Assembly (NCBI RefSeq): GCF_004324755.1
Contig: NZ_SDMQ01000004.1
Location: 1-64,000, forward strand
Length of the DNA: 64,000 bases
Direction of reading: 5' to 3'
Source of the DNA: Propioniciclava sinopodophylli
Lineage (GTDB): Bacteria > Actinomycetota > Actinomycetes > Propionibacteriales > Propionibacteriaceae
The notes under the pieces are model-generated. The model worked only from the letters and a program-made list of their open reading frames with translations. It searched no databases and had not been told where the DNA came from. Position 1 is the stretch's first letter. Each line of letters starts with the position of its first letter. Both the position numbers and the translations under genes were made by a program. Positions 55,151-63,953 of this stretch are shown piece by piece.

Positions 55151-56409
55151 CGGGCCACCGCCCCCACGTCGGTGTCCATACCCAGACGGGTCAGGTCGAA
55201 CATGTCGTCGTAGACGCTCAAGGGTCGCTGCCCGACCTGCTCCCCAGTCATCCAGGCGGTGGGCCTGCCCGCCGTCCGCTGGGTCCGGTAGGCCGTCCGC
55301 AGGCTCTTCGCGGTGGCCACGTGGACAGGGTCGGTGATCGTACGACGGGAGTCCCAGCAGCGGGCGTGGCCGGCGACCTGCTGCCCAGCGCAGGTGACCC
55401 TCACGGTGGTCAGGTCGTAGTGGACCTCGACGAACCGGCCGATCACAGTGGGGTCGACCGAGTAGTCGGTGCCGGCGACCCGCACGTAGTAGTCCCGACC
55501 CAACCGCACCCGTTCTGACCAGCCGATCCGCGGCGGCACCGGCGGCAACGCGGACATCGCCGTCACCTCAGCCTCGAGCCGATCGACGGGCCGGGCGCCC
55601 GTGCGCCGCAACAGCCGCTGGTTCGCTCGCGGTAGCCATCCCTCGAGCTGGGTGTTGAAATCAGCCGGTGAGCTGAACTCCCTACCCGGAAGGAACGACG
55701 TCTGCAAGAACCCGTTCGCCCGCTCCACCACGCCCTTGGCCTCAGGATCCCGGGGACGGGTCTGGTAGATCCGGGTCCCCAACGTGCCCGCGAACGCACG
55801 CGCCCCCACCGTGAGCCGCTGGTGCTGCCCGATCCCGGCCTCGTTGTCCCACACCAGCATCCGCGGTACCCCACCGAAACTGCCCGCCAACAGCTGCCAC
55901 ATGCCCGTCAGCAGATCGCTGGTCTGCCGGGTGGGCAGCAACACCGCGGCGATGAACCCCGACCAAGCGGCCACCATCGTCAACACCGGCGGCACCACCA
56001 GCACTTCAGGAGCGACCGGGATCACCTTGGGTGGGAACCACAAGTCGCATTGCACGATGTCGCCCGGCTGGTACTCGGTACGGTCGGCCGGATCGGCATG
56101 CAAATAGAACGGCCGCAGCTCGGCGACCTTCGCCCGCAAAACCGACGCCGAATGCTCCCACCCGATCCGCTCCGCGATCACCGTGGCCGGCATGTCCGGC
56201 GTCGCCGCCAACAACGCCCGGATCTGCGGCTCGACATCGTCGACCAACGACCCCGACGCCTTGCGTTCGTACTTGGGTGGGCCATCGGAGGCCAACGCGG
56301 CCCGCACCGTGTTACGAGCCACCCCCAACTGGCGGGCGATCGCCTTGATAGCCATCCCCTCCGACTTGTGCAGCCGTCGAATCTCGGCCCAATCCTCCAC
56401 ACTAATCAC
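55147..56409 (-). CDS. istA: IS21 transposase IstA
   Basis: The 420-aa DDE transposase has an N-terminal helix-turn-helix (ISVEDWAEIRRLHKSEGMAI, IARQLGVARNTVRAALA), then the RNase H core with Asp in QCDLWFPP, Asp in LVWDNEAGIG and Glu in GVVERANGFLQ, and a beta-barrel C-terminal part. I chose GTG 56409 because family members start MISVEDWAEI; an upstream TTG at 56436 is less likely. No break is seen. Confidence 0.93.
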   Translation of the reverse strand: MISVEDWAEIRRLHKSEGMAIKAIARQLGVARNTVRAALASDGPPKYERKASGSLVDDVEPQIRALLAATPDMPATVIAERIGWEHSASVLRAKVAELRPFYLHADPADRTEYQPGDIVQCDLWFPPKVIPVAPEVLVVPPVLTMVAAWSGFIAAVLLPTRQTSDLLTGMWQLLAGSFGGVPRMLVWDNEAGIGQHQRLTVGARAFAGTLGTRIYQTRPRDPEAKGVVERANGFLQTSFLPGREFSSPADFNTQLEGWLPRANQRLLRRTGARPVDRLEAEVTAMSALPPVPPRIGWSERVRLGRDYYVRVAGTDYSVDPTVIGRFVEVHYDLTTVRVTCAGQQVAGHARCWDSRRTITDPVHVATAKSLRTAYRTQRTAGRPTAWMTGEQVGQRPLSVYDDMFDLTRLGMDTDVGAVAR

Positions 56410-56423
56410 TCCCTCACTCTGTC

Positions 56424-56480
56424 CGAGGGGGGTCAAATTTCACTCGGCGCCACGGGGTCAGTATTCACTCGGCATCGACA
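56424..56480. repeat. IS21 right-end terminal repeats
   Basis: Inner repeat 56424-56448 and outer repeat 56454-56480, read inward from the right as TGTCGATGCCGAGTGAATAC then TGACCCC. They mirror the left end. Confidence 0.8.
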
Positions 56481-56769
56481 GGCCCTTGCCCGGCTTCTTG
56501 TTGTCTCCGTAGTAGGTGAAGTCACCGGTCGACGGATCAAGTTCGTCTGGCCAGTCGAGGTCCTCCCCCGACGTATAGAGAACCACCAAGCGCACGGTCC
56601 GCTGTCCGACGCTCCCCCTAAACCTGAAGCCGCCTTGGTTACCGACCGGGACGAGCCTGTTGATGGGGTCGTCGCCCGTGTTGCCCGCGCGTCCACCCCG
56701 ATACGTCCGGTCAACGACCAGATCAGCGTGCGGTAGGTCCCCGAACTCGACTACGGGCGCCATGGTCAC
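56458..56769 (-). pseudogene. N-terminal part of a putative restriction endonuclease, cut by IS21
   Basis: About 98 codons remain: APVVEFGDLPHADLVVDRTY, GNTGDDPINRLVPVGNQGGF, RLVVLYTSGEDLDWPDELDP and FTYYGDNKKPGKGL. I associate this pattern with the N-terminal domain of AspBHI-like, modification-dependent restriction endonucleases, from memory and without a search. The frame ends in the IS21 right end, so the nuclease part is lost. It starts at GTG 56769 overlapping the Vsr stop (GTGA), or at ATG 56763. Confidence 0.6.
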
Positions 56770-57224
56770 AGCATCCCAGAACCGGGTTTGGGGCTACCAA
56801 GACTCGGCTCCGCCAGGGCGCTTCGAACCATTTCCACAGCCTGAGCCGGCTCAACATGCTCCCAGATGCGGAGGACCCTCCAGCCCTCCTCGCGAAGCTT
56901 CGCATCGGTATCACGGTCTCGGGCCTCGTTGGTGGCCCTCTTCCAATCCCACCAGGAGGAGTTCCTCGCTGGAGGTTTGCGGTGCTCAGGGCAGCCGTGC
57001 CAGAAGCACCCGTCAATCAAGACCGCGAGCTTCTGACGCGGGAAGGCGACGTCGATGCGCCTCCGGGGAGCCCCCGGCATTGGGTACTCGACGCGATACC
57101 TCAGCCCCGAGGCATGCAGTGCTCGGCGGACGGCGAGCTCGGGAGCCGTATCGCGCCGCGCGAGCTGCGAGAACTTGGCGTGGACTGACGCGGTCGCGGC
57201 CTCGCGAGCTGGCTCACGAGTCAT
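56766..57224 (-). CDS. vsr: Vsr-family very short patch repair endonuclease
   Basis: The 152-aa protein matches Vsr: RRDTAPELAVRRALHASGLR, RRIDVAFPRQKLAVLIDGCF with the catalytic Asp, FWHGCPEHRKPPARNSSWW with zinc ligands, and GWRVLRIWEH. Vsr nicks T:G mismatches left by deamination of 5-methylcytosine, so a cytosine-C5 methyltransferase is usually nearby; none is in the window and it may lie just beyond 64000. I placed the start at ATG 57224, overlapping the 1772-aa gene by 11 bases. Confidence 0.92.
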   Translation of the reverse strand: MTREPAREAATASVHAKFSQLARRDTAPELAVRRALHASGLRYRVEYPMPGAPRRRIDVAFPRQKLAVLIDGCFWHGCPEHRKPPARNSSWWDWKRATNEARDRDTDAKLREEGWRVLRIWEHVEPAQAVEMVRSALAEPSLGSPKPGSGML

Positions 57225-60200
57225 CTCGAACAAGTTCGTAGAACGGCGTCGCACGGATAACCCGCCCGGGTTCATCAAGTCCCTTGTAGAGGGCGTAGTG
57301 AACCTCAAGGGAACCTACTGAATCAGCCACCCGTTCACTCACCCGAATGCCAACCTTGTCCAGATCCCGCTCATTCACCGAAGGAACCTTGTGCACGAAC
57401 CAGGTGAGCAGGGGCTCCGACCAGTCGTTCTTGCGGGTCCTGAAGTGGGACAGGAACTGGGACGACAGGATGACTCCGACTCCGTACTCACGCCCTTGGA
57501 GGAGCAGGTTCATGAGTACCTCGAAGTCATAACGCAGGATGTTGACAGCCTCATCAACCAAGAGGAACGAGTTCAGACGACGGAGTTGGGGCGATGCCCC
57601 TTCGAAAGGCCACTTCCGCTGCCGCGTCATATACCCGTAGTACTCATTGAGGAAGAGCGCCACCAACGAGTTCTTGCCATCCTGATCGTTGCCCAACTCA
57701 TTGACGGCCAGCACCACTACTGAGTCGCCGAGCAACTCGTCGAGTGACTGGGTCGGACCACGCCCATCAATGAAGATGTGGCGCATTACGAAGTTCGAGA
57801 GTATAGAAGTCACGGAGTCCGGTCGTCCGTCCTCGCGGTACCGCTCCAGTACAGAACTCAGCGTCGGGGCTTCGCCGGCCCGCTCCCGATACAGATCGAG
57901 GATCGTCGTGGTGAGCCGCTCTTTCTGGACCGGACCCACCCCGGCATAGATCCTCCCGAGGACGTCACAGAACTCGACAGCCACCTCGTATGCCGCGCGC
58001 TCGGAGTACTCGCCACGAATCGCCAGGGGGTTCAGCGGAATGTCTTCGGGGTGCAGAACCCGTCCTCCCACCGCCTCTAGGAACTCAGGGTCCTGAAAGT
58101 CCCTCTTGTAGTCGAAGATCAGGAAGCTCAAGGGGTTCGGCTGGTTCGCCTTGGCTTGGCGGCGCAATTGATAGACCAACGCCTTCAAGAGCTGCGTCTT
58201 GCCCGTGCCGAGATCTCCCGCCACCCCGATGTTCATCTGGTTGAGCCGGGTGTTGGACGGCCACAGAGATGGCCGATCTTGACCAAGTGATCCTCGGTAG
58301 TCACCGAGATCGAACTTGATACCCGACCCACGGAGCGTGTCGGCGAGCGGAGACTGGGCCAACGCAACGTTCGCTGCCGCATCCCCCGAGGGAACGACAA
58401 CTGGCTCCTGAGCCCGTTCGGAGGGCTCCAGAGTCGTGCCCGAGTCCACAGGCGTTACGTGCACTTGGTCCTCGAGGGGGACCTCGCGCGTTGCCCACTC
58501 GACGACCTTCGCCCACTGCGCGATCACCTCGTGGTCGGTTTGCTCCGACACGGCCTGGAAGACCAGGCGCGGGCGCGCAATCAGGCATCCGTAGTTCTCT
58601 GCTGCCGCTTCCACGTCCGTGTGCACATGGAAACCCGGTTGGACGTCATCGCCGTGCTGGAAGTAGACAACCACGGGGCTACCGACCTGCAGGGCTGACT
58701 CGCCACGGACGAGGGATTGCAGGACTTCGGTACTAGTAGGCGCCAGGTCACCATGGGTCTCGTCGCTCAGGCGAAGTCCACTCTCGATCAGGGTTGCGAA
58801 CGCGTTATCCCAAAGATCCGCATCGGTTGTGCCATCGATCAACTTGCGGCGCTCCAGTGCCTGCTTGAGCGACTGCACGGTGGCTGCCACTTGGCCGACT
58901 GCCTCGCGCGTTGCCGCGCCGGGCTGAGGGAGGGCGTGGCTATCGGCCGCACCGGCACCGTAGAACTTGATCTCGATCGGCACGAGCACCACAGATTGCC
59001 GCCGGATCCGCGCCAGTAACACGTCCGCCCGCTTGGAAGCGTTCCCGGCCGGGCTGCCACCCATCGCTTCGAGGAACGTGTCGCACGCGTCCAGAGGGAG
59101 TGCAATGTCGACTGCATCCCGCGTCTGTGCCGCATCCAGCAACTCGTAGGTCAAGTAGAAACCGAGCGCTCCTGACTCGTGTGTGTCGCCCCGCGTGAAC
59201 AACGACGACAGTCCGAGCCCGCGGGTCCCCAGTCTCTCGAGGACCCGATGCGACAGAAGCCCGAGTTGTTCATCATCGACAGCCGTGATGCTCCGTAGCT
59301 TGTCCAGGAGGTTGCGCTCAAGGGCAGGCGCTACGCGAGCGACGGTCACGTAGGGCCTCCGTTCGATGTGACCGCCCTGACCACCTTTACCTCCTTGAAG
59401 GTAAGGCGGACGCCATTCCCAGAGGAGACGTTTCGTCCCCGCCGTCGGCGCCTGCTCGACCAACAGTGCCCCAAGCGCACCCGGGCTCAGAAAGGCTTCT
59501 CCCGACACAGTCCAATCAGCCTCGGTGTCCACGAGGTAGCTCTGAGCCAGTCGAATCGCCAGGTCGGACGACTCGGGAGTCGATTCCAGCGCGTGGAGGG
59601 CAGCGTCGAAGCTGGCCCAGCCAGTCGGCGCCAGGGTCGTCGAGGAGGACGCCTCACTGTCTGCCACGAGTTCTGCCGTCGAGAAGCGCCGGAGTGGGAT
59701 CTTGCCGGCAACCTGTTCGCTCTTGAGCCGGGCCTCCTTGGCACGGATCTGCGCACCCGAGTCCTGCAGCAGCCGGATGTTGCTCCGGAGATTGCTTCCG
59801 AGCTTTGGCCGATATCGGGACCACGTCACGACCGAGCTACCGCCGTCGACGAGTTTGGTTAGCTCATCTCGGGGGAGGTCACCTGCTCGGTGCAGGGAGT
59901 CGAGCACCCGCACTCCTTGGAGCCGCCCCTGCCCGGTCCACGAACGGATGGTGGCCAGCACCGCTGTATCGACCTCGGCCAGCCGCGGAGAATCCGCTGA
60001 GGCCGAGAGGTCGATCGTAAGGCTGGGCACATGAGGATGCGCCCGTCGGAAGTCACGCAGGGCCGCCTCCGCCGCCGAAGCGGTAAGCCCACTGGGGGAG
60101 GAGCCGGGAGCCGGCTGCCCCATGATTCGCTCAGGGCTGGCGAGTGCCTGCCCCTGATTAGTCGAGACCGGGACCATCAGGGACCAAGCAGCAAAGATCT

Positions 60201-62532
60201 CCCCCGGACCAGAGTCGCTCGGGATTGCCAAGACCTTCCCGCTCGGAGTCGGCGACGGCCCGATCAGAGGGAAGGCCCATCCCTCAACGACACCAACGAG
60301 ACCCAGTGCTTCCTGAGATGCATCTTCGAGGGTGGCCTCTGTGGCCGCCAACCAAGCGAGCCGAACGGGGTGAAGCGGGCTCACGAGAACCGCGGTGCAG
60401 TTAGCCCCATCCCACACGCTGATGCTGAAGGGGAAGCATGCCCAGAACCGGTGGAAGTTGTTCTTCCCCGACGCAAGCTCGACCAGTTCGGAGTACGACT
60501 GTAGGTACTCGTCGAGAACTCCGGAGTCCTCGTCGAACAAGGAGCGCCAAGCCACCTTGCTCGGCCACCTGGCCGGGTCGCCCAGCCGCTGGAGAATCGC
60601 AGCAGCTGCCTTGGTGAACCGCTTGGCTTCGTCGGAGGACGCGAGGCTAGCGCTCACTGAGAGCCCCGTCTGAGCAGCCCAGTGCCCAGCGAATCCGTTC
60701 GGGGCAATCACCCGGTGGTCACCATGGACATTGAGGGCGTGGTCACTCAATTCGTCCCCTTCAGCGGGGAGGATGCAGTGGCCTAGCGCTCCGAGCAGAG
60801 CCTCGGGCTCACGGCTGGCAATGAACTCCTCGTAGATCCCCCGCACCATCCGCCTTGCAGGCTCGGGCGCTCGTCCTCGGAAGTAGGGCTCGGAGAACGG
60901 TGCAGCAGCAAGCGGGGTCTCATAGCGAGGGTCGCCCTCCGGACTGAGCAGTTGCAAGGTCGCATCGCCAATGCTCACCGTGGCGGACGCCTGGGCAGGA
61001 CACTCGGCGTAGGAGAATCCCACGCGCCCCGGGAGTGGCAACAGGCCCAGTTCCTCCGACGAGGACTCGCCTCCCCAGACAAGGACCAAATGCGGCAAGT
61101 CGGCGAGGTTGTGCGTGAACACCGTCTCTTCCTCGTCGACCCTTTCAGGCCCGCAGTACTTGGCGGGGCTGAGGGCACCCCCAGCACGCCGTGGGAACAC
61201 CAAGGCCCCCAGAGGTGAGGGGAGCAAGGTCAACGCGGCCTGGGCTCGCGAATTCACTCGCCCAAGGAGGTCTGGGTCCCGCGTGGCATCAAGGCTCAAC
61301 GTGACACGAATCGGCTTGATGCTGGCTCGCGGCTTAACCTCGACGTATCCGCGTACCATCGCGCGGTTTCCTCGAATCCGCGTCTCCAGCTTGCGGAACT
61401 TGGCGTATGCCGGCTTCGAGACGAGCTCTATGTCAATCGACTCATCGGGCCTCAACGCCTCCACGACTACACCAACCCAGAACTCCTGCGACGTCCACAT
61501 CTCCTCGCCGTCCAAGAGCGACAGCGGCGCCGGGCTGCCAGGGCCGGCCAGTTCAAGCTCCTCCCCGTCGATGGATTCCAGGTGGAGCGGCTCCTTGCTG
61601 GTCTCAGGAGCCTCGAACAACGAACGATGCATGTGGGACCACGCTGTCATCGCCTTGGGAGACCCCGTAACCGCCATCTGCAAGGCACGGAAGACGCTTC
61701 CCTCGCGAATGACGTTTTCGTCGAACTCGGCCCAATCGATCTCCTCCCACTTTGCTGACGGGTCCGCGACGGCGACGTGGGCCATCGTCACCTCGATCTG
61801 GGTGCTGTCTACCCACCAGTCCTCGGTCGCCTTCACGAACTGCCCAGGTGCCGTCGTAGCGCCCCATTTCTTGGTGACCTCGGGTTGCGGCAGACCGAAT
61901 GCAGTCCACACCCACCGGTCAAAGGCCTCTTCGAAGGACTCCTTGCCTGGGCTTACCTCGGCGGCCCGTAGGACGCCGATCAAGGTCGCGATGGCCAAGT
62001 CCACGTGCTTGTACCAGATGGAGTTCCACGACTCCGTTATGTCTGCACTCTTCTCGTAGATCGACGCAACGACGTCAAGTGCGAGCGTCAACGAAGCAGC
62101 AGAGGTTTGCCAGCTGCCTTGTTCAATCACCGTCGACAACTCGGCCTGGATCAGGTTCAGGAGGGCCTCGCCTAGTCGAGCCAACGGGAGGAGTTGGGAC
62201 TGCTGACGAGGGAACCCCGGCCCCACGGCCTGCCTGTAGGAACCATCAAACGAAGCGAGATCGACCCCGTTCCCGCCAACACAAGCGAGGCGGTCACCCT
62301 TCCGGTACTGAATCGCATTCGTTCGGGAAACCCGCGGCAGGCGGTTATCGGAGAGGTCCTCCTCTTCCGAGATGAGGATCGCGTAAGGCGGCGACGCGGG
62401 CCGCTCTTGATTGGCGGCGCACACGATGGACTCGGCGAACGAGCGCTCCAGATCACTGGGCAGTTGCACCACCAAGAGTCCGCTCTGACCAGCGCATACT
62501 TGCGCGATTGCCTGTGCGACGTAGGAGGCCAT
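57214..62532 (-). CDS. Giant 1772-aa defence-type protein: PD-(D/E)XK-like motif plus HerA/FtsK ATPase
   Basis: The C-terminal 350 residues are a HerA/FtsK-type ATPase: Walker A GDLGTGKT (1439-1446), Walker B-like FLIFDYKRDF (1470-1479), LLVDEAVNIL with Asp1660-Glu1661, and the sensor VILSSQFLSHF. Residues about 1170-1192 read ADVLL, then PIEIKFYG, the D...ExK pattern of PD-(D/E)XK nucleases (Asp1170, Glu1187, Lys1189). The first 1100 residues are unassigned but contain a VSPLHPVRLAWL block near 720. Size, ATPase type and a medium-size partner upstream recall the DptH subunit of phosphorothioation-dependent restriction, a hypothesis only. It starts two bases after the 472-aa gene and overlaps vsr, so one operon is likely. 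Codon use is less GC-biased than in flanking housekeeping genes, suggesting transfer. Confidence 0.8.
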   Translation of the reverse strand: MASYVAQAIAQVCAGQSGLLVVQLPSDLERSFAESIVCAANQERPASPPYAILISEEEDLSDNRLPRVSRTNAIQYRKGDRLACVGGNGVDLASFDGSYRQAVGPGFPRQQSQLLPLARLGEALLNLIQAELSTVIEQGSWQTSAASLTLALDVVASIYEKSADITESWNSIWYKHVDLAIATLIGVLRAAEVSPGKESFEEAFDRWVWTAFGLPQPEVTKKWGATTAPGQFVKATEDWWVDSTQIEVTMAHVAVADPSAKWEEIDWAEFDENVIREGSVFRALQMAVTGSPKAMTAWSHMHRSLFEAPETSKEPLHLESIDGEELELAGPGSPAPLSLLDGEEMWTSQEFWVGVVVEALRPDESIDIELVSKPAYAKFRKLETRIRGNRAMVRGYVEVKPRASIKPIRVTLSLDATRDPDLLGRVNSRAQAALTLLPSPLGALVFPRRAGGALSPAKYCGPERVDEEETVFTHNLADLPHLVLVWGGESSSEELGLLPLPGRVGFSYAECPAQASATVSIGDATLQLLSPEGDPRYETPLAAAPFSEPYFRGRAPEPARRMVRGIYEEFIASREPEALLGALGHCILPAEGDELSDHALNVHGDHRVIAPNGFAGHWAAQTGLSVSASLASSDEAKRFTKAAAAILQRLGDPARWPSKVAWRSLFDEDSGVLDEYLQSYSELVELASGKNNFHRFWACFPFSISVWDGANCTAVLVSPLHPVRLAWLAATEATLEDASQEALGLVGVVEGWAFPLIGPSPTPSGKVLAIPSDSGPGEIFAAWSLMVPVSTNQGQALASPERIMGQPAPGSSPSGLTASAAEAALRDFRRAHPHVPSLTIDLSASADSPRLAEVDTAVLATIRSWTGQGRLQGVRVLDSLHRAGDLPRDELTKLVDGGSSVVTWSRYRPKLGSNLRSNIRLLQDSGAQIRAKEARLKSEQVAGKIPLRRFSTAELVADSEASSSTTLAPTGWASFDAALHALESTPESSDLAIRLAQSYLVDTEADWTVSGEAFLSPGALGALLVEQAPTAGTKRLLWEWRPPYLQGGKGGQGGHIERRPYVTVARVAPALERNLLDKLRSITAVDDEQLGLLSHRVLERLGTRGLGLSSLFTRGDTHESGALGFYLTYELLDAAQTRDAVDIALPLDACDTFLEAMGGSPAGNASKRADVLLARIRRQSVVLVPIEIKFYGAGAADSHALPQPGAATREAVGQVAATVQSLKQALERRKLIDGTTDADLWDNAFATLIESGLRLSDETHGDLAPTSTEVLQSLVRGESALQVGSPVVVYFQHGDDVQPGFHVHTDVEAAAENYGCLIARPRLVFQAVSEQTDHEVIAQWAKVVEWATREVPLEDQVHVTPVDSGTTLEPSERAQEPVVVPSGDAAANVALAQSPLADTLRGSGIKFDLGDYRGSLGQDRPSLWPSNTRLNQMNIGVAGDLGTGKTQLLKALVYQLRRQAKANQPNPLSFLIFDYKRDFQDPEFLEAVGGRVLHPEDIPLNPLAIRGEYSERAAYEVAVEFCDVLGRIYAGVGPVQKERLTTTILDLYRERAGEAPTLSSVLERYREDGRPDSVTSILSNFVMRHIFIDGRGPTQSLDELLGDSVVVLAVNELGNDQDGKNSLVALFLNEYYGYMTRQRKWPFEGASPQLRRLNSFLLVDEAVNILRYDFEVLMNLLLQGREYGVGVILSSQFLSHFRTRKNDWSEPLLTWFVHKVPSVNERDLDKVGIRVSERVADSVGSLEVHYALYKGLDEPGRVIRATPFYELVRDDS

Positions 62533-62534
62533 GA

Positions 62535-63953
62535 CTACTCCCCTTCCCCAAATGGGCTAGCCACTCGGACCCCATGGTCCGCATCGGCACTTCCTCGTGC
62601 GAGACCCGCCGACTCAAGCAGCCGGACCAGTTCCGAGACAGGCGGCCGCAGCCCCAGCCGGGCCAACTCCTCAACGATCCTGCCCACATGGTTGGACGCG
62701 CCCGGCGCGGGCGCGGCAAGGCCCGCCACCATGGCAACCCATTCAGTCCCCGGGTCTAGCAGGGTGACATTGGTGCCACGCGGAACCAAGAGCCCATAGT
62801 GGTCAGACTGGTCGCGTCGAACGAGGGCGTAGAACACAGTTTCGTAGACGTTCTTCAAGGCGCTCGGGCGCGAGCTCTCGGACAGCGCGGCCTTGGCCTC
62901 ATTGAGGAATGCCGGGTTCGAGGCCCAGCCCCGGCCGGAGGGGTCGCCTTCAACCACGGCCCAGCGGGCCATGACGTTTCGAAGCCGCCCTCCCTCATCG
63001 ATTCTGCGCCTCATAGCTGGCCTGACGCTGCGCGAGCTCGGTGGGAGATAGGCGGCCGGCCAAGGGAGCAACTCCGGTTGACCCATATCCAAGGCATCCG
63101 CCAGTGTCCTGCTGCTGAGGATGCCCTGGAGGACGGACCGGTACCTCTCCGCCTCCCACAGGAATCCAAACGCCAAACCCATACGCAGGGTGGTGGTTGC
63201 CCAGTCGATCCAGACGCGCGGCGGGAGAGCGTCAACCCATTCGTTGCTGGTCAGCTTCACCCACGAGTCATGCAACCAGCCGAAGGGCGAATTGGGATAG
63301 GCCCCACGAAGGGAGTCAACCTCAGCTCTGGCGACCTGAGGGCGTTCACGATACTCCCCATAGAGTTCCACGAAAGCCGCATCCACGCGCGCGAGGACGG
63401 AGTCGGTGTCTACTCTCCGGCTTGCGGCGGATAGCCAGCGGGAAGCCATCGTGGGGCCGTCGCTTTCAGAGGACGGGGAGCCCATTGCGAACATCGCTTC
63501 CAAGATGGCTGCGTAGTTCACCGGATTGGCAAGCCCCGTCATACCCGTCGTGTCTTGGAGGAGCGCCAGGGCTGGGGTCATGGGACTTGCCGCCTGAACC
63601 TTGGCCCGAGTGGGCCGAACACCGGCGATGCTGTTGAGGAATGCCTTCGGTACGACGTTGCCTTCGAGTTCGTGGCTGATACCAGCTTCGGTGAGGGCGT
63701 CGCCGAACTTGACCAAGGCGTCACCAGTCGGCCGAGTTTCCTCACCCTTTGTCTTGGTGGAGGTCCGGTCAACCACTTGGTACTTGCGCCCTGCCGAAGT
63801 GCGAACGTCGGCGTACTCGAGGACTTCCCATGCGAGCGCCGAGATCAGTGTCTCTGCAGAAGGGACGTACTGAGGTCGGTTGAGGGGGAGAACCAGCGGG
63901 ACAGCGTTCAACGTCGGCTCCTCAGTCGGTTTCGACAGAAATCTGGTCGTCAC
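62535..63953 (-). CDS. Unrecognised 472-aa partner protein of the giant ATPase
   Basis: I do not recognise the family. The protein starts at GTG 63953, overlaps the end of the upstream partial gene by 32 bases and ends two bases before the 1772-aa gene, so it belongs to the same operon. It has no signal peptide or clear membrane segment. Visible features are an N-terminal LNAVPLVLPLNRPQYVPSAE, a mostly helical middle rich in Trp (FGWLHDSWVKLTSNEWVDAL) and a C-terminal helical part (GRIVEELARLGLRPPVSELV). A DptG-like role is conceivable from gene order alone. Confidence 0.8.
   Translation of the reverse strand: MTTRFLSKPTEEPTLNAVPLVLPLNRPQYVPSAETLISALAWEVLEYADVRTSAGRKYQVVDRTSTKTKGEETRPTGDALVKFGDALTEAGISHELEGNVVPKAFLNSIAGVRPTRAKVQAASPMTPALALLQDTTGMTGLANPVNYAAILEAMFAMGSPSSESDGPTMASRWLSAASRRVDTDSVLARVDAAFVELYGEYRERPQVARAEVDSLRGAYPNSPFGWLHDSWVKLTSNEWVDALPPRVWIDWATTTLRMGLAFGFLWEAERYRSVLQGILSSRTLADALDMGQPELLPWPAAYLPPSSRSVRPAMRRRIDEGGRLRNVMARWAVVEGDPSGRGWASNPAFLNEAKAALSESSRPSALKNVYETVFYALVRRDQSDHYGLLVPRGTNVTLLDPGTEWVAMVAGLAAPAPGASNHVGRIVEELARLGLRPPVSELVRLLESAGLARGSADADHGVRVASPFGEGE

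Larger units (their letters stand above)
54309..56480 (-). mobile_element. IS21-family insertion sequence
   Basis: The element of about 2172 bp carries istA and istB in the usual order with overlapping ATGA. Its ends start TGTC and finish GACA and each bears two related repeats ending in TGACCCC, the multiple-terminal-repeat structure of IS21. Both transposition genes are full length. No target-site duplication is visible (left flank GGGCA, right flank GGCCC), and the two flanks carry different truncated genes, which suggests a deletion or recombination at the element. Confidence 0.9.

Noticed and set aside
57214-62532. Conjugation or cell-division FtsK/VirB4-type ATPase
   Set aside because: No relaxase, membrane helices or mating-pair genes are nearby; overlap with vsr and the PD-(D/E)XK-like motif favour defence.
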